From NCBI RefSeq assembly GCF_004022565.1, contig NZ_CP022987.1, forward strand, positions 2,976,001-3,040,000: DNA of 64,000 nucleotides, written 5' to 3'. Within the stretch, counting starts at the first letter, position 1. Each line of letters begins with the position of its first letter. The notes beneath the pieces are model-generated. The model was not told the origin of the DNA. It worked only from the letters and a program-made list of their open reading frames with translations, and did not search any database. Source of the stretch: Pollutimonas thiosulfatoxidans (lineage in GTDB: Bacteria; Pseudomonadota; Gammaproteobacteria; Burkholderiales; Burkholderiaceae_B). Shown here piece by piece: positions 15,480-24,021 of the stretch. The position numbers and the translations under genes are program-made.

Positions 15480-17582
15480 ATGGCCCGCAAAACCCCAATC
15501 GAGCGCTATCGCAATATTGGCATCTCTGCGCATATCGATGCAGGGAAGACCACCACGACAGAGCGCATCCTGTTCTACACCGGCGTCAATCACAAAATTG
15601 GCGAAACCCATGAAGGCTCGGCCACCATGGACTGGATGGAGCAAGAGCAAGAGCGTGGCATTACCATTACCTCGGCTGCCACGACTGCATTCTGGCGTGG
15701 CATGGCGGGCGACCTCCCCGAGCACCGCATCAACATCATCGACACCCCGGGACACGTCGACTTCACGATTGAAGTCGAGCGTTCCATGCGCGTGCTCGAT
15801 GGCGCATGCATGGTGTACTGCGCCGTGGGCGGCGTGCAGCCACAGTCGGAAACCGTATGGCGTCAGGCCAACAAGTACGGCGTGCCGCGCTTGGCTTTCA
15901 TCAACAAGATGGATCGCACAGGCGCCAATTTCTTCAAGGTCTACGACCAGCTCAAGCTGCGCCTGAAAGCCAACCCTGTGCCTATCGTTATTCCGATCGG
16001 CGCAGAAGACACTTTCACGGGCGTTGTCGACCTGGTCCGCATGAAGGGCATCATCTGGGATGAAGCCAGCCACGGCACCAAGTTCGACTACATCGACATT
16101 CCTGCCGAGCTCGTCGAGCAAGCCAACGAATGGCGCGAGAAGCTTGTAGAAGCGGCGGCAGAATCGTCCGAAGAGCTCATGGACAAGTACCTGGAAACAG
16201 GCGAACTGACCGAAGCCGAAATCAATCTGGGCATCCGCACGCGCACGATCGCTGGTGAAATCCAGCCCATGCTTTGCGGTACCGCCTTCAAGAACAAGGG
16301 TGTACAGCGCATGCTGGACGCCGTGATCGATTACCTGCCATCTCCGGTCGATATTCCTCCGGTTGAGGGCATGGACGATGACGGCAATACGATCAGCCTG
16401 CCTGCCGACGACGGCGCGAAGTTCTCCGCGCTGGCATTCAAGCTGATGAGCGATCCCTTTGTTGGTCAGTTGACTTTCGTGCGGGTGTATTCCGGCGTCC
16501 TGCATGCAGGCGAAACGGTTTATAACCCCATCAAAAGCAAGAAAGAGCGCATCGGCCGTATCTTGCAGATGCACGCCAACAACCGCGCCGAGATCAAAGA
16601 AGTTCTGGCTGGCGACATCGCCGCTGTCGTGGGTCTGAAAGACGTCACGACTGGCGAAACGCTTTGCGACGTCGGTCAGCACATCTTGCTCGAGCGCATG
16701 GAATTCCCCGAGCCGGTCATTTCGCAGGCTGTCGAGCCCAAGACCAAGGCCGACCAGGAAAAAATGGGCATTGCGCTGTCGCGTCTTGCTCAGGAAGATC
16801 CTTCCTTCCGGGTCCGCAGCGACGAAGAGTCCGGCCAGACCATTATTTCGGGCATGGGCGAACTTCACCTGGAAGTGCTGGTTGACCGCATGCGCCGCGA
16901 ATTCGGCGTGGAAGCCAACGTGGGCAAACCTCAGGTTGCCTACCGCGAGACCATCCGCAAGACTTGCGAAGAAATCGAAGGCAAGTTCGTCAAGCAGTCC
17001 GGCGGTCGTGGTCAGTACGGTCACGTCGTGCTCAAGCTCGAGCCCTTGCCTCCTGGCGGTGGCTACGAGTTCGTGGACGCCATCAAGGGCGGTGTGGTTC
17101 CTCGCGAATACATTCCTGCGGTGGACAAGGGTATTCAAGAAACCTTGCCGGCAGGCGTTGTTGCCGGATACCCGGTGGTCGACGTCAAGGTAACGCTGTT
17201 CTTCGGTTCTTACCACGACGTGGACTCTAACGAGAATGCATTCCGCATGGCAGCTTCCATGGCGTTCAAGGACGGCATGCGCAAGGCCAGCCCTGTGCTG
17301 CTCGAGCCCATGATGGCTGTAGAAGTCGAAACACCAGAAGACTACGCCGGTACGGTAATGGGCGATCTGTCCTCACGTCGCGGCATGGTCCAGGGCATGG
17401 ATGACATCCCGGGCGGTGGCAAGACCATCAAGGCTGAAGTTCCCTTGGCCGAGATGTTCGGTTACTCGACCAACCTGCGTTCGCAAACGCAAGGTCGCGC
17501 AACCTACACCATGGAGTTCAAGCATTACTCCGAGGCGCCGAAGAACGTCGCTGATGAAGTCATCAGCGCACGCGGCAAGTAA
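15480..17582 (+). CDS. fusA: Translation elongation factor G
   Basis: EF-G is the GTPase that drives tRNA-mRNA translocation and, with ribosome recycling factor, subunit splitting. The 700-residue protein has the GTPase domain with G1 AHIDAGKTTTTERIL (from about residue 17), the switch II motif DTPGHVDF and the specificity motif NKMD. Domains II to V follow, including GRGQYGHVVLKLEPL in domain IV. It lies between rpsG and tuf as in the canonical str operon. A hairpin after the stop may reduce read-through into tuf. Confidence 0.98.
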   Translation: MARKTPIERYRNIGISAHIDAGKTTTTERILFYTGVNHKIGETHEGSATMDWMEQEQERGITITSAATTAFWRGMAGDLPEHRINIIDTPGHVDFTIEVERSMRVLDGACMVYCAVGGVQPQSETVWRQANKYGVPRLAFINKMDRTGANFFKVYDQLKLRLKANPVPIVIPIGAEDTFTGVVDLVRMKGIIWDEASHGTKFDYIDIPAELVEQANEWREKLVEAAAESSEELMDKYLETGELTEAEINLGIRTRTIAGEIQPMLCGTAFKNKGVQRMLDAVIDYLPSPVDIPPVEGMDDDGNTISLPADDGAKFSALAFKLMSDPFVGQLTFVRVYSGVLHAGETVYNPIKSKKERIGRILQMHANNRAEIKEVLAGDIAAVVGLKDVTTGETLCDVGQHILLERMEFPEPVISQAVEPKTKADQEKMGIALSRLAQEDPSFRVRSDEESGQTIISGMGELHLEVLVDRMRREFGVEANVGKPQVAYRETIRKTCEEIEGKFVKQSGGRGQYGHVVLKLEPLPPGGGYEFVDAIKGGVVPREYIPAVDKGIQETLPAGVVAGYPVVDVKVTLFFGSYHDVDSNENAFRMAASMAFKDGMRKASPVLLEPMMAVEVETPEDYAGTVMGDLSSRRGMVQGMDDIPGGGKTIKAEVPLAEMFGYSTNLRSQTQGRATYTMEFKHYSEAPKNVADEVISARGK

Positions 17583-17593
17583 TTAATTAAGCT

Positions 17594-17618
17594 CCTGTCC
17601 GCCCTTGTGGCGGACAGG
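17594..17618 (+). terminator. fusA-tuf intercistronic hairpin (attenuator-like)
   Basis: CCTGTCCGCC (17594-17603) and GGCGGACAGG (17609-17618) form a perfect 10-bp stem with a five-base loop. It is followed by CACTATTTTGTTT, a weak T-rich tract, so partial termination or mRNA 3'-end protection is more likely than full termination. Confidence 0.5.
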
Positions 17619-17656
17619 CACTATTTTGTTTCCTTGAAAAATCGACGGGATAAATC

Positions 17657-18847
17657 ATGGCAAAAGGTAAGTTTGAGCGGAATAAACCGCACGTAAACGT
17701 AGGTACGATCGGGCACGTTGACCACGGCAAGACGACACTTACGGCAGCGATCACCACGGTGCTGGCCACTGCATTTGGCGGCGAAGCCAAAGGCTACGCA
17801 CAGATTGACGCAGCGCCTGAAGAGAAAGCGCGCGGCATCACCATTAACACCTCGCACGTCGAGTACGAAACGACAGCGCGTCACTACGCGCACGTTGACT
17901 GCCCGGGCCACGCTGACTATGTCAAGAACATGATCACGGGCGCGGCGCAAATGGACGGCGCCATCTTGGTGGTTTCGGCCGCTGACGGCCCCATGCCCCA
18001 AACGCGCGAGCACATCCTGCTCTCGCGCCAGGTCGGCGTGCCGTACATCATCGTGTTCCTGAACAAGGCCGACATGGTCGACGACGAAGAGTTGCTCGAG
18101 CTGGTCGAGATGGAAGTGCGCGAGCTGCTGTCCAAGTACGACTTTCCTGGCGACGACACCCCGATCATCAAGGGTTCGGCCAAGCTGGCTCTTGAAGGCG
18201 ACGAAGGCCCCCTGGGCAAGCCCGCCATCCTGGCCCTGGCCGAAGCGCTGGACACCTACATTCCTACGCCAGAGCGCGCCGTTGACGGCACGTTCCTGAT
18301 GCCGGTGGAAGACGTGTTCTCGATCTCCGGTCGTGGCACGGTGGTTACCGGCCGTATCGAGCGTGGCATCATCAAGGTTGGCGAAGAAATCGAAATCGTG
18401 GGCATCAAGGACACGGTCAAGAGCACTTGCACGGGCGTCGAGATGTTCCGCAAGCTGCTGGACCAAGGTCAAGCCGGCGATAACGTGGGTATTTTGCTGC
18501 GCGGCACCAAGCGCGAAGACGTCGAGCGCGGCCAGGTGTTGGCCAAGCCCGGCTCGATCAAGCCGCACACGGACTTCTCGGCTGAGGTGTACATTCTGTC
18601 CAAAGATGAAGGTGGCCGTCACACGCCGTTCTTCCAGGGCTATCGTCCCCAGTTTTACTTCCGTACGACGGACGTAACGGGTACGATCGAACTGCCAGCG
18701 GACAAAGAAATGGTTCTGCCAGGCGATAACGTCTCGATCAAGGTCAGCCTGATCGCCCCGATCGCCATGGAAGAAGGTCTGCGCTTTGCTATTCGCGAAG
18801 GCGGCCGTACCGTGGGCGCCGGCGTCGTAGCCAGCATTACCAAGTAA
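17657..18847 (+). CDS. tuf: Translation elongation factor Tu
   Basis: EF-Tu delivers aminoacyl-tRNA to the ribosome as a GTP complex. The 396-residue protein has G1 GHVDHGKTTLT (near residue 19), the effector region RGITINTSHVEYET, G3 DCPGHADYVKNM and G4 NKADMVDD, then the two beta-barrel domains ending VGAGVVASITK. Many betaproteobacteria carry a second tuf copy near secE-rplK; that region is upstream of this window and not visible. Confidence 0.98.
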   Translation: MAKGKFERNKPHVNVGTIGHVDHGKTTLTAAITTVLATAFGGEAKGYAQIDAAPEEKARGITINTSHVEYETTARHYAHVDCPGHADYVKNMITGAAQMDGAILVVSAADGPMPQTREHILLSRQVGVPYIIVFLNKADMVDDEELLELVEMEVRELLSKYDFPGDDTPIIKGSAKLALEGDEGPLGKPAILALAEALDTYIPTPERAVDGTFLMPVEDVFSISGRGTVVTGRIERGIIKVGEEIEIVGIKDTVKSTCTGVEMFRKLLDQGQAGDNVGILLRGTKREDVERGQVLAKPGSIKPHTDFSAEVYILSKDEGGRHTPFFQGYRPQFYFRTTDVTGTIELPADKEMVLPGDNVSIKVSLIAPIAMEEGLRFAIREGGRTVGAGVVASITK

Positions 18848-18860
18848 TTATTGCTTGTTC

Positions 18861-18885
18861 AGACAGGGGCGATCGCCCCTGGTCT
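18861..18885 (+). repeat. tuf-rpsJ intercistronic palindrome
   Basis: AGGGGCGATCGCCCCT (18865-18880) is a perfect 16-base palindrome extended imperfectly by AGAC and GGTCT. It lies 18 bases after the tuf stop and has no T-run, so it is probably a processing or attenuation hairpin rather than a terminator. Confidence 0.5.
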
Positions 18886-18908
18886 AAGTTCGTTCTTTAG
18901 GAATTCCG

Positions 18909-19220
18909 ATGAAAAACCAGAAAATCCGCATCCGTTTGAAAGCGTTTGACTACAAGTTGATCGACCAGTCAGCCGCCGAAATTGTGGAAACAGCCAAACG
19001 CACGGGCGCGGTAGTGCGTGGTCCAGTACCTCTGCCCACTCGCATTCGCCGCTACGACGTCTTGCGTTCACCGCACGTGAACAAGACCTCGCGCGACCAG
19101 TTCGAAATGCGCACTCACCAGCGTTTGATGGACATTGTGGATCCCACAGACAAGACTGTTGATGCCCTGATGCGTCTGGACCTGCCCGCAGGTGTAGACG
19201 TGGAAATCGCGTTGCAGTAA
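18909..19220 (+). CDS. rpsJ: 30S ribosomal protein S10
   Basis: S10 is a 30S head protein that also acts as the transcription antitermination factor NusE with NusB. The 103-residue length matches E. coli. The motif RGPVPLPTRIRRYDVLRSPHVNKTSRDQFE (residues about 37-66) is diagnostic. A TTTAGGAATTCC Shine-Dalgarno precedes the ATG. In most bacteria rplC follows directly; here a strong terminator follows 37 bases downstream and rplC is about 4.8 kb away. Confidence 0.98.
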   Translation: MKNQKIRIRLKAFDYKLIDQSAAEIVETAKRTGAVVRGPVPLPTRIRRYDVLRSPHVNKTSRDQFEMRTHQRLMDIVDPTDKTVDALMRLDLPAGVDVEIALQ

Positions 19221-19256
19221 GCTTTGCCGGAGCGCCAGTTCGCGCAACAAAACAAG

Positions 19257-19284
19257 ACGCCATGCTCGAGAGCATGGCGTTTTG
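19257..19284 (+). terminator. Intrinsic terminator after rpsJ
   Basis: ACGCCATGCT (19257-19266) and AGCATGGCGT (19271-19280) form a perfect 10-bp stem with a CGAG loop, followed by TTTTGC (four T in all, including the last stem position). It ends the str-type transcript right after rpsJ, cutting it off from the rest of the S10 genes. Confidence 0.8.
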
Positions 19285-19299
19285 CATTTCGAGGCTGTC

Positions 19300-21294
19300 A
19301 TGAGACGACTAGCAAAAATACTCGGCGCGATGGCGCTAGGGGCGGCGGGGATATGGCCACAGGTAGGCGCTGCGCAGTCGGCATTGTGCAATGACGGCGT
19401 GCCCATCAAGCTCGCGGGACAAACCTGGGAAAGCGCCGAGTTCACAACGCAGCTTATCAGTCGATTGCTGGTCGATGGTTATGGGTGCAAGACCGATATC
19501 GTCCCCGGAACGCCTGCTGCGATCGAGTCCGCATTGGCGCAAGGTGACGTGGACATCATCGCTGAACAGTGGTCGGGCAGGTCGCCGATTATTGAAAAGG
19601 CGATCCAGCAAGGCGACGTACAAGTCGTTGGCGACACGCTGATAGGTGGCGCGCAACAAGGCTGGTATGTTCCCGACTATGTCGTGCACGGAGACCCGGC
19701 ACGCGGCATACAGCCCATGGCGCCCGACCTGAAATCCTGGCGTGATCTTCCGCAGTACAAGGGGTTATTCAAAGACCCGGAAGTGCCGACCAAGGGTCGC
19801 TTTCTTAATTGCCCGACTGGCTGGGTGTGCGAGCAAACCAACTCGCGCCTGCTGACCCTGCATGGTCTGGACGATGACTACAACAACTTTCGTGCCGGAA
19901 CCGGGGCCGCGCTGGACGCCGCCATCAGTTCGGCGTACGACCGTGGCGAGCCCATCCTGTTCTACTACTGGCAGCCGGCTGGCCTGATGGCCAAATACGA
20001 CTTCTACAAGATCGAACAAGATCCTTTCAATAAAGAATGCTGGGACACCATCGTCAGTGGCGAAGGGCAGTTGTGCTCCTCCGACTTTCTGGTGGCCCGC
20101 CTTGGCGTGGCGGTATCAAGCCTCTTTGCACAGGCCAATCCGCAGCTGATCGAATTTTTCAACAAACTGCGCATCGAGCCGGCGTTGATGAATCAAATGA
20201 TCCTGACCATGACGGAGACACGCGCGCCGGCTGCCGATATTGCGGAACAGTTCTTGCGCACCCATCCGGATGTCTGGCAGGCCTGGCTTGCGCCTGAGGC
20301 CATGCAAAAGGCAAGCGCCGCACTGAGTGTGCCGCTCGAGCAGCCTGGCGCCGCCGGGCTCACGGCCTTGCCCGACAGCGCCGCGGCGCCAGAGGCTACC
20401 CTTGCGCCGCAGACCCGCGACGGCATTTTCCCACTATGGTCGGCCGCCGACTTTGTGAATCGCCATCTGATGAGCGTCGTGAAGGCATACGGGGGGGTGT
20501 TGCGCCAGGTCAGCGACTTCCTGCTGACGGGGATCCTGCTACCGGTAGAGCGCGGCATGCAAAACGTGCCGCCCTGGCTGTTCCTGGCCCTGGTCGCGCT
20601 GCTGTCCTGGCATGCCACACGCAAGGCGGTGTCGACGGTGTTGTTTGTTGTCTGCCTGTACGCTATTGGCGCCGTGGGCCTTTGGGACAAACTTATACAG
20701 ACCTTCTCTTTGGTACTGGTCTCTACGGTGTTGTCTATCGTGGTGGGCATACCGGTGGGCATCGTCGCGGCGCGCAGCCGCTTATTGCGCCGCCTGCTCA
20801 TACCGGTACTGGATGTGATGCAGACTTTGCCCAGCTTTGTGTATTTGATTCCGGTCTTGATGCTGTTTGGCCTGGGCAAGGTGCCGGCCCTGTTTGCCAC
20901 CATTATCTATGCCGTACCGCCTCTCATTCGCCTGACTATTTTGGGCCTGCGCCAGGTCGACCATAACGTGATGGAGGCTGCACAAGCCTTTGGCGTGACC
21001 CCCTGGCAAATGCTGATCAAAGTGTCCTTGCCCTTGGCGCGACCCAGCATCATGGCAGGGGTGAACCAGACAACCATGATGGCGCTTGCCATGGTGGTGG
21101 TGGCCTCGATGATAGGCGCGCGAGGCCTGGGCGAAGACGTGCTGGCCGGCATTCAGACGCTGGATGTAGGGCGCGGCCTGCAGGCCGGTATCGCCATCGT
21201 GATATTGGCTATTGTCATTGATCGCATCACCCAGGCTTATGGCAAGCCGCGTCGCGCACGCAGCGGACAACAGCAAGTGCGGGAGATGCACTGA
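19300..21294 (+). CDS. Fused glycine betaine/choline-type substrate-binding protein and ABC permease
   Basis: This 664-residue protein joins two transporter parts. Residues 1-26 are a signal peptide. Residues about 27-320 form an OpuAC/ProX-like substrate-binding domain (AGQTWESAEFTTQLISRLL and DVDIIAEQWSGRSP). A low-complexity linker follows, then a ProW-type permease (about 420-650) with several membrane segments and the EAA loop EAAQAFGVTPWQM (from residue 559) that docks the ATPase. The substrate is likely a quaternary amine such as glycine betaine, choline or carnitine; the exact one is not determined. The start at 19300 has GAGG five bases upstream; an earlier in-frame TTG lies inside the terminator. 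It overlaps the ATPase gene by one base. Confidence 0.88.
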   Translation: MRRLAKILGAMALGAAGIWPQVGAAQSALCNDGVPIKLAGQTWESAEFTTQLISRLLVDGYGCKTDIVPGTPAAIESALAQGDVDIIAEQWSGRSPIIEKAIQQGDVQVVGDTLIGGAQQGWYVPDYVVHGDPARGIQPMAPDLKSWRDLPQYKGLFKDPEVPTKGRFLNCPTGWVCEQTNSRLLTLHGLDDDYNNFRAGTGAALDAAISSAYDRGEPILFYYWQPAGLMAKYDFYKIEQDPFNKECWDTIVSGEGQLCSSDFLVARLGVAVSSLFAQANPQLIEFFNKLRIEPALMNQMILTMTETRAPAADIAEQFLRTHPDVWQAWLAPEAMQKASAALSVPLEQPGAAGLTALPDSAAAPEATLAPQTRDGIFPLWSAADFVNRHLMSVVKAYGGVLRQVSDFLLTGILLPVERGMQNVPPWLFLALVALLSWHATRKAVSTVLFVVCLYAIGAVGLWDKLIQTFSLVLVSTVLSIVVGIPVGIVAARSRLLRRLLIPVLDVMQTLPSFVYLIPVLMLFGLGKVPALFATIIYAVPPLIRLTILGLRQVDHNVMEAAQAFGVTPWQMLIKVSLPLARPSIMAGVNQTTMMALAMVVVASMIGARGLGEDVLAGIQTLDVGRGLQAGIAIVILAIVIDRITQAYGKPRRARSGQQQVREMH

Positions 21295-22109
21295 TGGATG
21301 ACATCAAGATAGAGATCAGAGAAGTCTACAAGGTGTTCGGCCGCGACGAGGCCAAGGCGCTGGCCCTGCTGCGCGAGGGCGCCGACCGCGGCACAGTGCA
21401 GGCAGAGACCCGGTGCAACGTGGGCCTGGCCGGCGTCAGCGCTGTTATCCCGACGGGCCGCATCACATGCATCATGGGCCTGTCGGGTTCGGGCAAATCG
21501 ACGCTGGTGCGCCACCTTAACCGCCTGATCGACCCAAGCGCAGGTGAGATTCTGGTGGATGGCAATAATATTCTGAAGCTGACCATGCCAGAGCTGCGCG
21601 AGTTGCGTCGCCATCAGATCAGCATGGTTTTTCAGAGCTTTGGTTTGTTGCCGCATCTGAATGTGATGGATAACGTGGCATTCGGCTTGCGGGTACGCGG
21701 CGAAAGCAAGGCGCAGGCTTACAAGACAGCATTGCTGTGGCTGGAAAGGGTGGGCTTGCTGGAATACGAAAAAAACTATCCGGACGAGCTGTCGGGCGGG
21801 ATGCGGCAACGCGTGGGCCTGGCCCGTGCTCTGGCGATAGACGCGCAAGTACTGTTGATGGATGAGGCGTTTTCGGCGCTGGATCCGCTAATTCGCTATG
21901 ACATGCAGGATCAGTTGTTGGCGCTGCAGCAGCGTCTGCAAAAGACCATAGTGTTCATTACGCACGATATCGAAGAGGCGCTGCGGCTGGGGCAGCATAT
22001 TGTGATACTGCGCGATGGCAAGGTAGAGCAGGTTGGTACGCCGGACGACATTCGGAATCATCCTGCCAATGAATATGTGGAGAGGTTTGTGGTTCGTCGT
22101 TTGGTTTGA
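21294..22109 (+). CDS. Quaternary-amine ABC transporter ATP-binding protein (ProV/OpuAA family)
   Basis: This is the ATPase of the betaine-type importer, coupled to the preceding fusion gene by a one-base overlap (TGATG). The 271-residue protein has Walker A GLSGSGKST (62-70), Q-loop Q114, the signature LSGGMRQR (from 166), Walker B LLMDE (187-191) and the H-loop FITHD. The N-terminal extension before Walker A, with EVYKVFGRDEAKALALL, is typical of the ProV/OpuAA subfamily. It stops where the ATPase domain ends, so the tandem CBS domains that sense ionic strength in E. coli ProV and OpuA are absent. Confidence 0.93.
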   Translation: MDDIKIEIREVYKVFGRDEAKALALLREGADRGTVQAETRCNVGLAGVSAVIPTGRITCIMGLSGSGKSTLVRHLNRLIDPSAGEILVDGNNILKLTMPELRELRRHQISMVFQSFGLLPHLNVMDNVAFGLRVRGESKAQAYKTALLWLERVGLLEYEKNYPDELSGGMRQRVGLARALAIDAQVLLMDEAFSALDPLIRYDMQDQLLALQQRLQKTIVFITHDIEEALRLGQHIVILRDGKVEQVGTPDDIRNHPANEYVERFVVRRLV

Positions 22110-22130
22110 GGTTTCTTTTGGGGCAGCTTG

Positions 22131-22348
22131 CGTTTGTGGGCAGGGGCGGGCCGGCTTGATGGTTGCGGTCATGGCCCGTGGGGTCATGACTTCCCGGTTA
22201 AATGTCAGCATCGGGGCGGTCGCAAAACTCGCAACGTCGGGGCGGTGCCCCGACAAACTTGTTGCTCAAACAGTTGCTCCCTTTTTTCCCCGATGCTGGC
22301 ATTTAACCGGCGCACCCATAAGCGCCGGCCCGCCCCTGCCCACAAACG
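22131..22348. repeat. Large nested palindrome between convergent proV-like gene and guaD
   Basis: Three nested inverted repeats share one centre. The outer arms, 22131-22155 and 22324-22348, are 25 bases and perfectly complementary. The inner arms, 22194-22216 and 22288-22310, are 23 bases with one mismatch. The core hairpin GTCGGGGC/GCCCCGAC (22236-22243, 22247-22254) has a three-base loop. The spacer between outer and inner arms is longer on the left (38 bases) than on the right (13). It occupies most of the 319-base gap and could be a bidirectional terminator, a cruciform or a MITE-like element. I saw no transposase and no target-site duplication. Confidence 0.85.
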
Positions 22349-22428
22349 CCTGTGTATCAGAAGAGTTTGCGCCCGACGAACCGGGGTGGGGTGAAAGGGG
22401 CTATGCGCCACGGTTGATGTACCTATTT

Positions 22429-23748
22429 TCAATCGCGCTGATAAGCCAGTTGGCCGGCGATGTAGACGGCTTGGGTGGCGCGGTCGTCGGCCATGGTCAT
22501 TTGCACGAACATGGCGTCTTCGATGCCTGCGCAATGCTGCATGCGGAAATCGATCAGTGGGGTGGAGTGCAGGTCCAGAACGATCAGGTCGGCTTCCATG
22601 CCTGGTGCGATGCTGCCTATTTTGTCGTCCAGGTACAGGGCCTGCGCGGCGCCGCGGGTGGCCAGGTAGAAGGCCTTAGCGGCGGATAAGGAATAGTGTC
22701 CGAGCTGCCCTATCTTGTAGGCGGCGCCCATGGTTTGCAGCATGGACAGGGTTGTGCCGGCGCCTACATCGGTGGCCAAGCCTACTCGCACGGGGTTGGG
22801 GTTTTGCTTGGCGCGCAGGAAGTTGAACAGCCCGCTGCCCAGGAAGCCATTGGAGCTTGGGCAGTGGGATACGGCCGAACCGCTGCTGGCCAGGTGCTGC
22901 CACTCGGATTCCTCCAGGTGGACAGCGTGGCCGAAAATTGCCTTGGGGCCCGTCAAGCCATAGTGGGCGTATACGTCCAGATAGTTGCTGCGCTCCGGAT
23001 ACAGATCCTTTACCCAGGCGATTTCGTGCAGGTTCTCCGAGACGTGGGTTTGTACGTGGCTGTTCGGATAGCGTTTCCATAGGGCGCCGGCGGCTTCGAG
23101 CTGCGCAGGCGTGGACGAGGGCGCAAAGCGTGGCGTAATCGCATAGGACAGCCGGCCCGTGTGCTGCCACTTTTGGATCAGGGCCTCGGAATCGTCGTAA
23201 CCGGACTGTGCTGTATCGGTAAGTCCGGCGGGGGCATTGCGGTCCATGAGGACCTTGCCGGCAATCATGCGCATTTTGCGCGATTGCGCCGCGTTGAAGA
23301 AGGCATCGACCGATGCGGGATGAACCGTGCAGTAGACCGAGGCTGTTGTCGTGCCCACGCGCAGGCATTCGCGCAGGAAGACATCGGCCACCATCGCGGC
23401 ATGGGCGGGGTCGGCGTAACGCTGTTCCGTGACGAAGGTGTATTGATTCAGCCAGTCGATCAGTTGCTTGCCATAAGAGCCCATCATCTCGGTCTGTGGA
23501 TAATGCACGTGGGTGTCGATGAAGCCGGGCATGATCAGCGCATTCTTATACTCGGTGACCACATGGTCTGAAAGCTGCGTCCGGATCTGCTGATAATCGC
23601 CGAAGGCCGTGACCAGGCCATGATCAATAAGCACGAGGCCGTCCGCCTCGTAGTGCATGGCGGCGGCGTCGCCGGCAATGAAAGGATCATCCCGAAAGCT
23701 CAATACTGGCCCGCGCAGTGCTATGCGCTGCTTGTTCTCATCGTTCAC
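22429..23748 (-). CDS. guaD: Guanine deaminase
   Basis: GuaD is a zinc-dependent amidohydrolase that converts guanine to xanthine and ammonia. The protein has 439 residues from the chosen start. The metal-binding HVH (H80 and H82 in PGFIDTHVHYPQTEM), the HTHVSENLHE-like motif HVSENLHEIAW, HAVHLEESEW, SHCPSSNGFLGSG and ATDVGAGTTLSMLQTM match the guanine deaminase subfamily better than other amidohydrolases. The GTG at 23748 was preferred over a longer in-frame start because GAGGAG lies eight bases upstream. It is convergent with the transporter and divergent from rplC, an unrelated gene inside the ribosomal cluster. Confidence 0.92.
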   Translation of the reverse strand: MNDENKQRIALRGPVLSFRDDPFIAGDAAAMHYEADGLVLIDHGLVTAFGDYQQIRTQLSDHVVTEYKNALIMPGFIDTHVHYPQTEMMGSYGKQLIDWLNQYTFVTEQRYADPAHAAMVADVFLRECLRVGTTTASVYCTVHPASVDAFFNAAQSRKMRMIAGKVLMDRNAPAGLTDTAQSGYDDSEALIQKWQHTGRLSYAITPRFAPSSTPAQLEAAGALWKRYPNSHVQTHVSENLHEIAWVKDLYPERSNYLDVYAHYGLTGPKAIFGHAVHLEESEWQHLASSGSAVSHCPSSNGFLGSGLFNFLRAKQNPNPVRVGLATDVGAGTTLSMLQTMGAAYKIGQLGHYSLSAAKAFYLATRGAAQALYLDDKIGSIAPGMEADLIVLDLHSTPLIDFRMQHCAGIEDAMFVQMTMADDRATQAVYIAGQLAYQRD

Positions 23749-23859
23749 CGCTCCGGCTCCTCGGTCACAAATACAGGCCGATAGTAATGTACCAATCGGT
23801 GTCGTGTTGCAGGCTTGCTTCACGCTTGTTGGGCCTTGGGGTTATTACCCCTTGCCCAC

Positions 23860-23889
23860 TTGCGATAGTGCCCTTTTCCATGCTAAAGT
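23860..23889 (+). promoter_or_regulatory. Predicted sigma-70 promoter for the rplC-rpsQ operon
   Basis: TTGCGA (23860-23865) and TAAAGT (23884-23889) are 18 bases apart, and TG lies one base before the -10 (23881-23882), giving an extended -10. The expected transcript start is near 23896, about 125 bases before rplC. A promoter is required here because rpsJ is separated from rplC by a terminator and other genes. Confidence 0.5.
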
Positions 23890-23896
23890 GCTACGC

Positions 23897-23921
23897 TTAA
23901 CCAAAAAAGTATGTTTTGGTT
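23897..23921 (+). repeat. Inverted repeat at the predicted 5' end of the rplC transcript
   Basis: AACCAAAA (23899-23906) and TTTTGGTT (23914-23921) are perfectly complementary around a seven-base loop, extendable with one bulge. It lies immediately after the predicted start site and could be a 5'-terminal stem-loop that stabilises the mRNA, or an operator. Confidence 0.5.
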
Positions 23922-24021
23922 TAAAGAGTAAACTCAGGTATGCCGGCCTAGCCCCCAAGCGGGCCGATCAATGCATACAGCAATTAGCCCCGACCAATCG
24001 TAGTCGGGAATGGAGAAAACG

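Noticed and set aside
14988..17216. 742-codon minus-strand open frame opposite rpsG and fusA
   Set aside because: Shadow frame created by codon bias of fusA; composition is rich in His, Val and Asp as expected of antisense translation.
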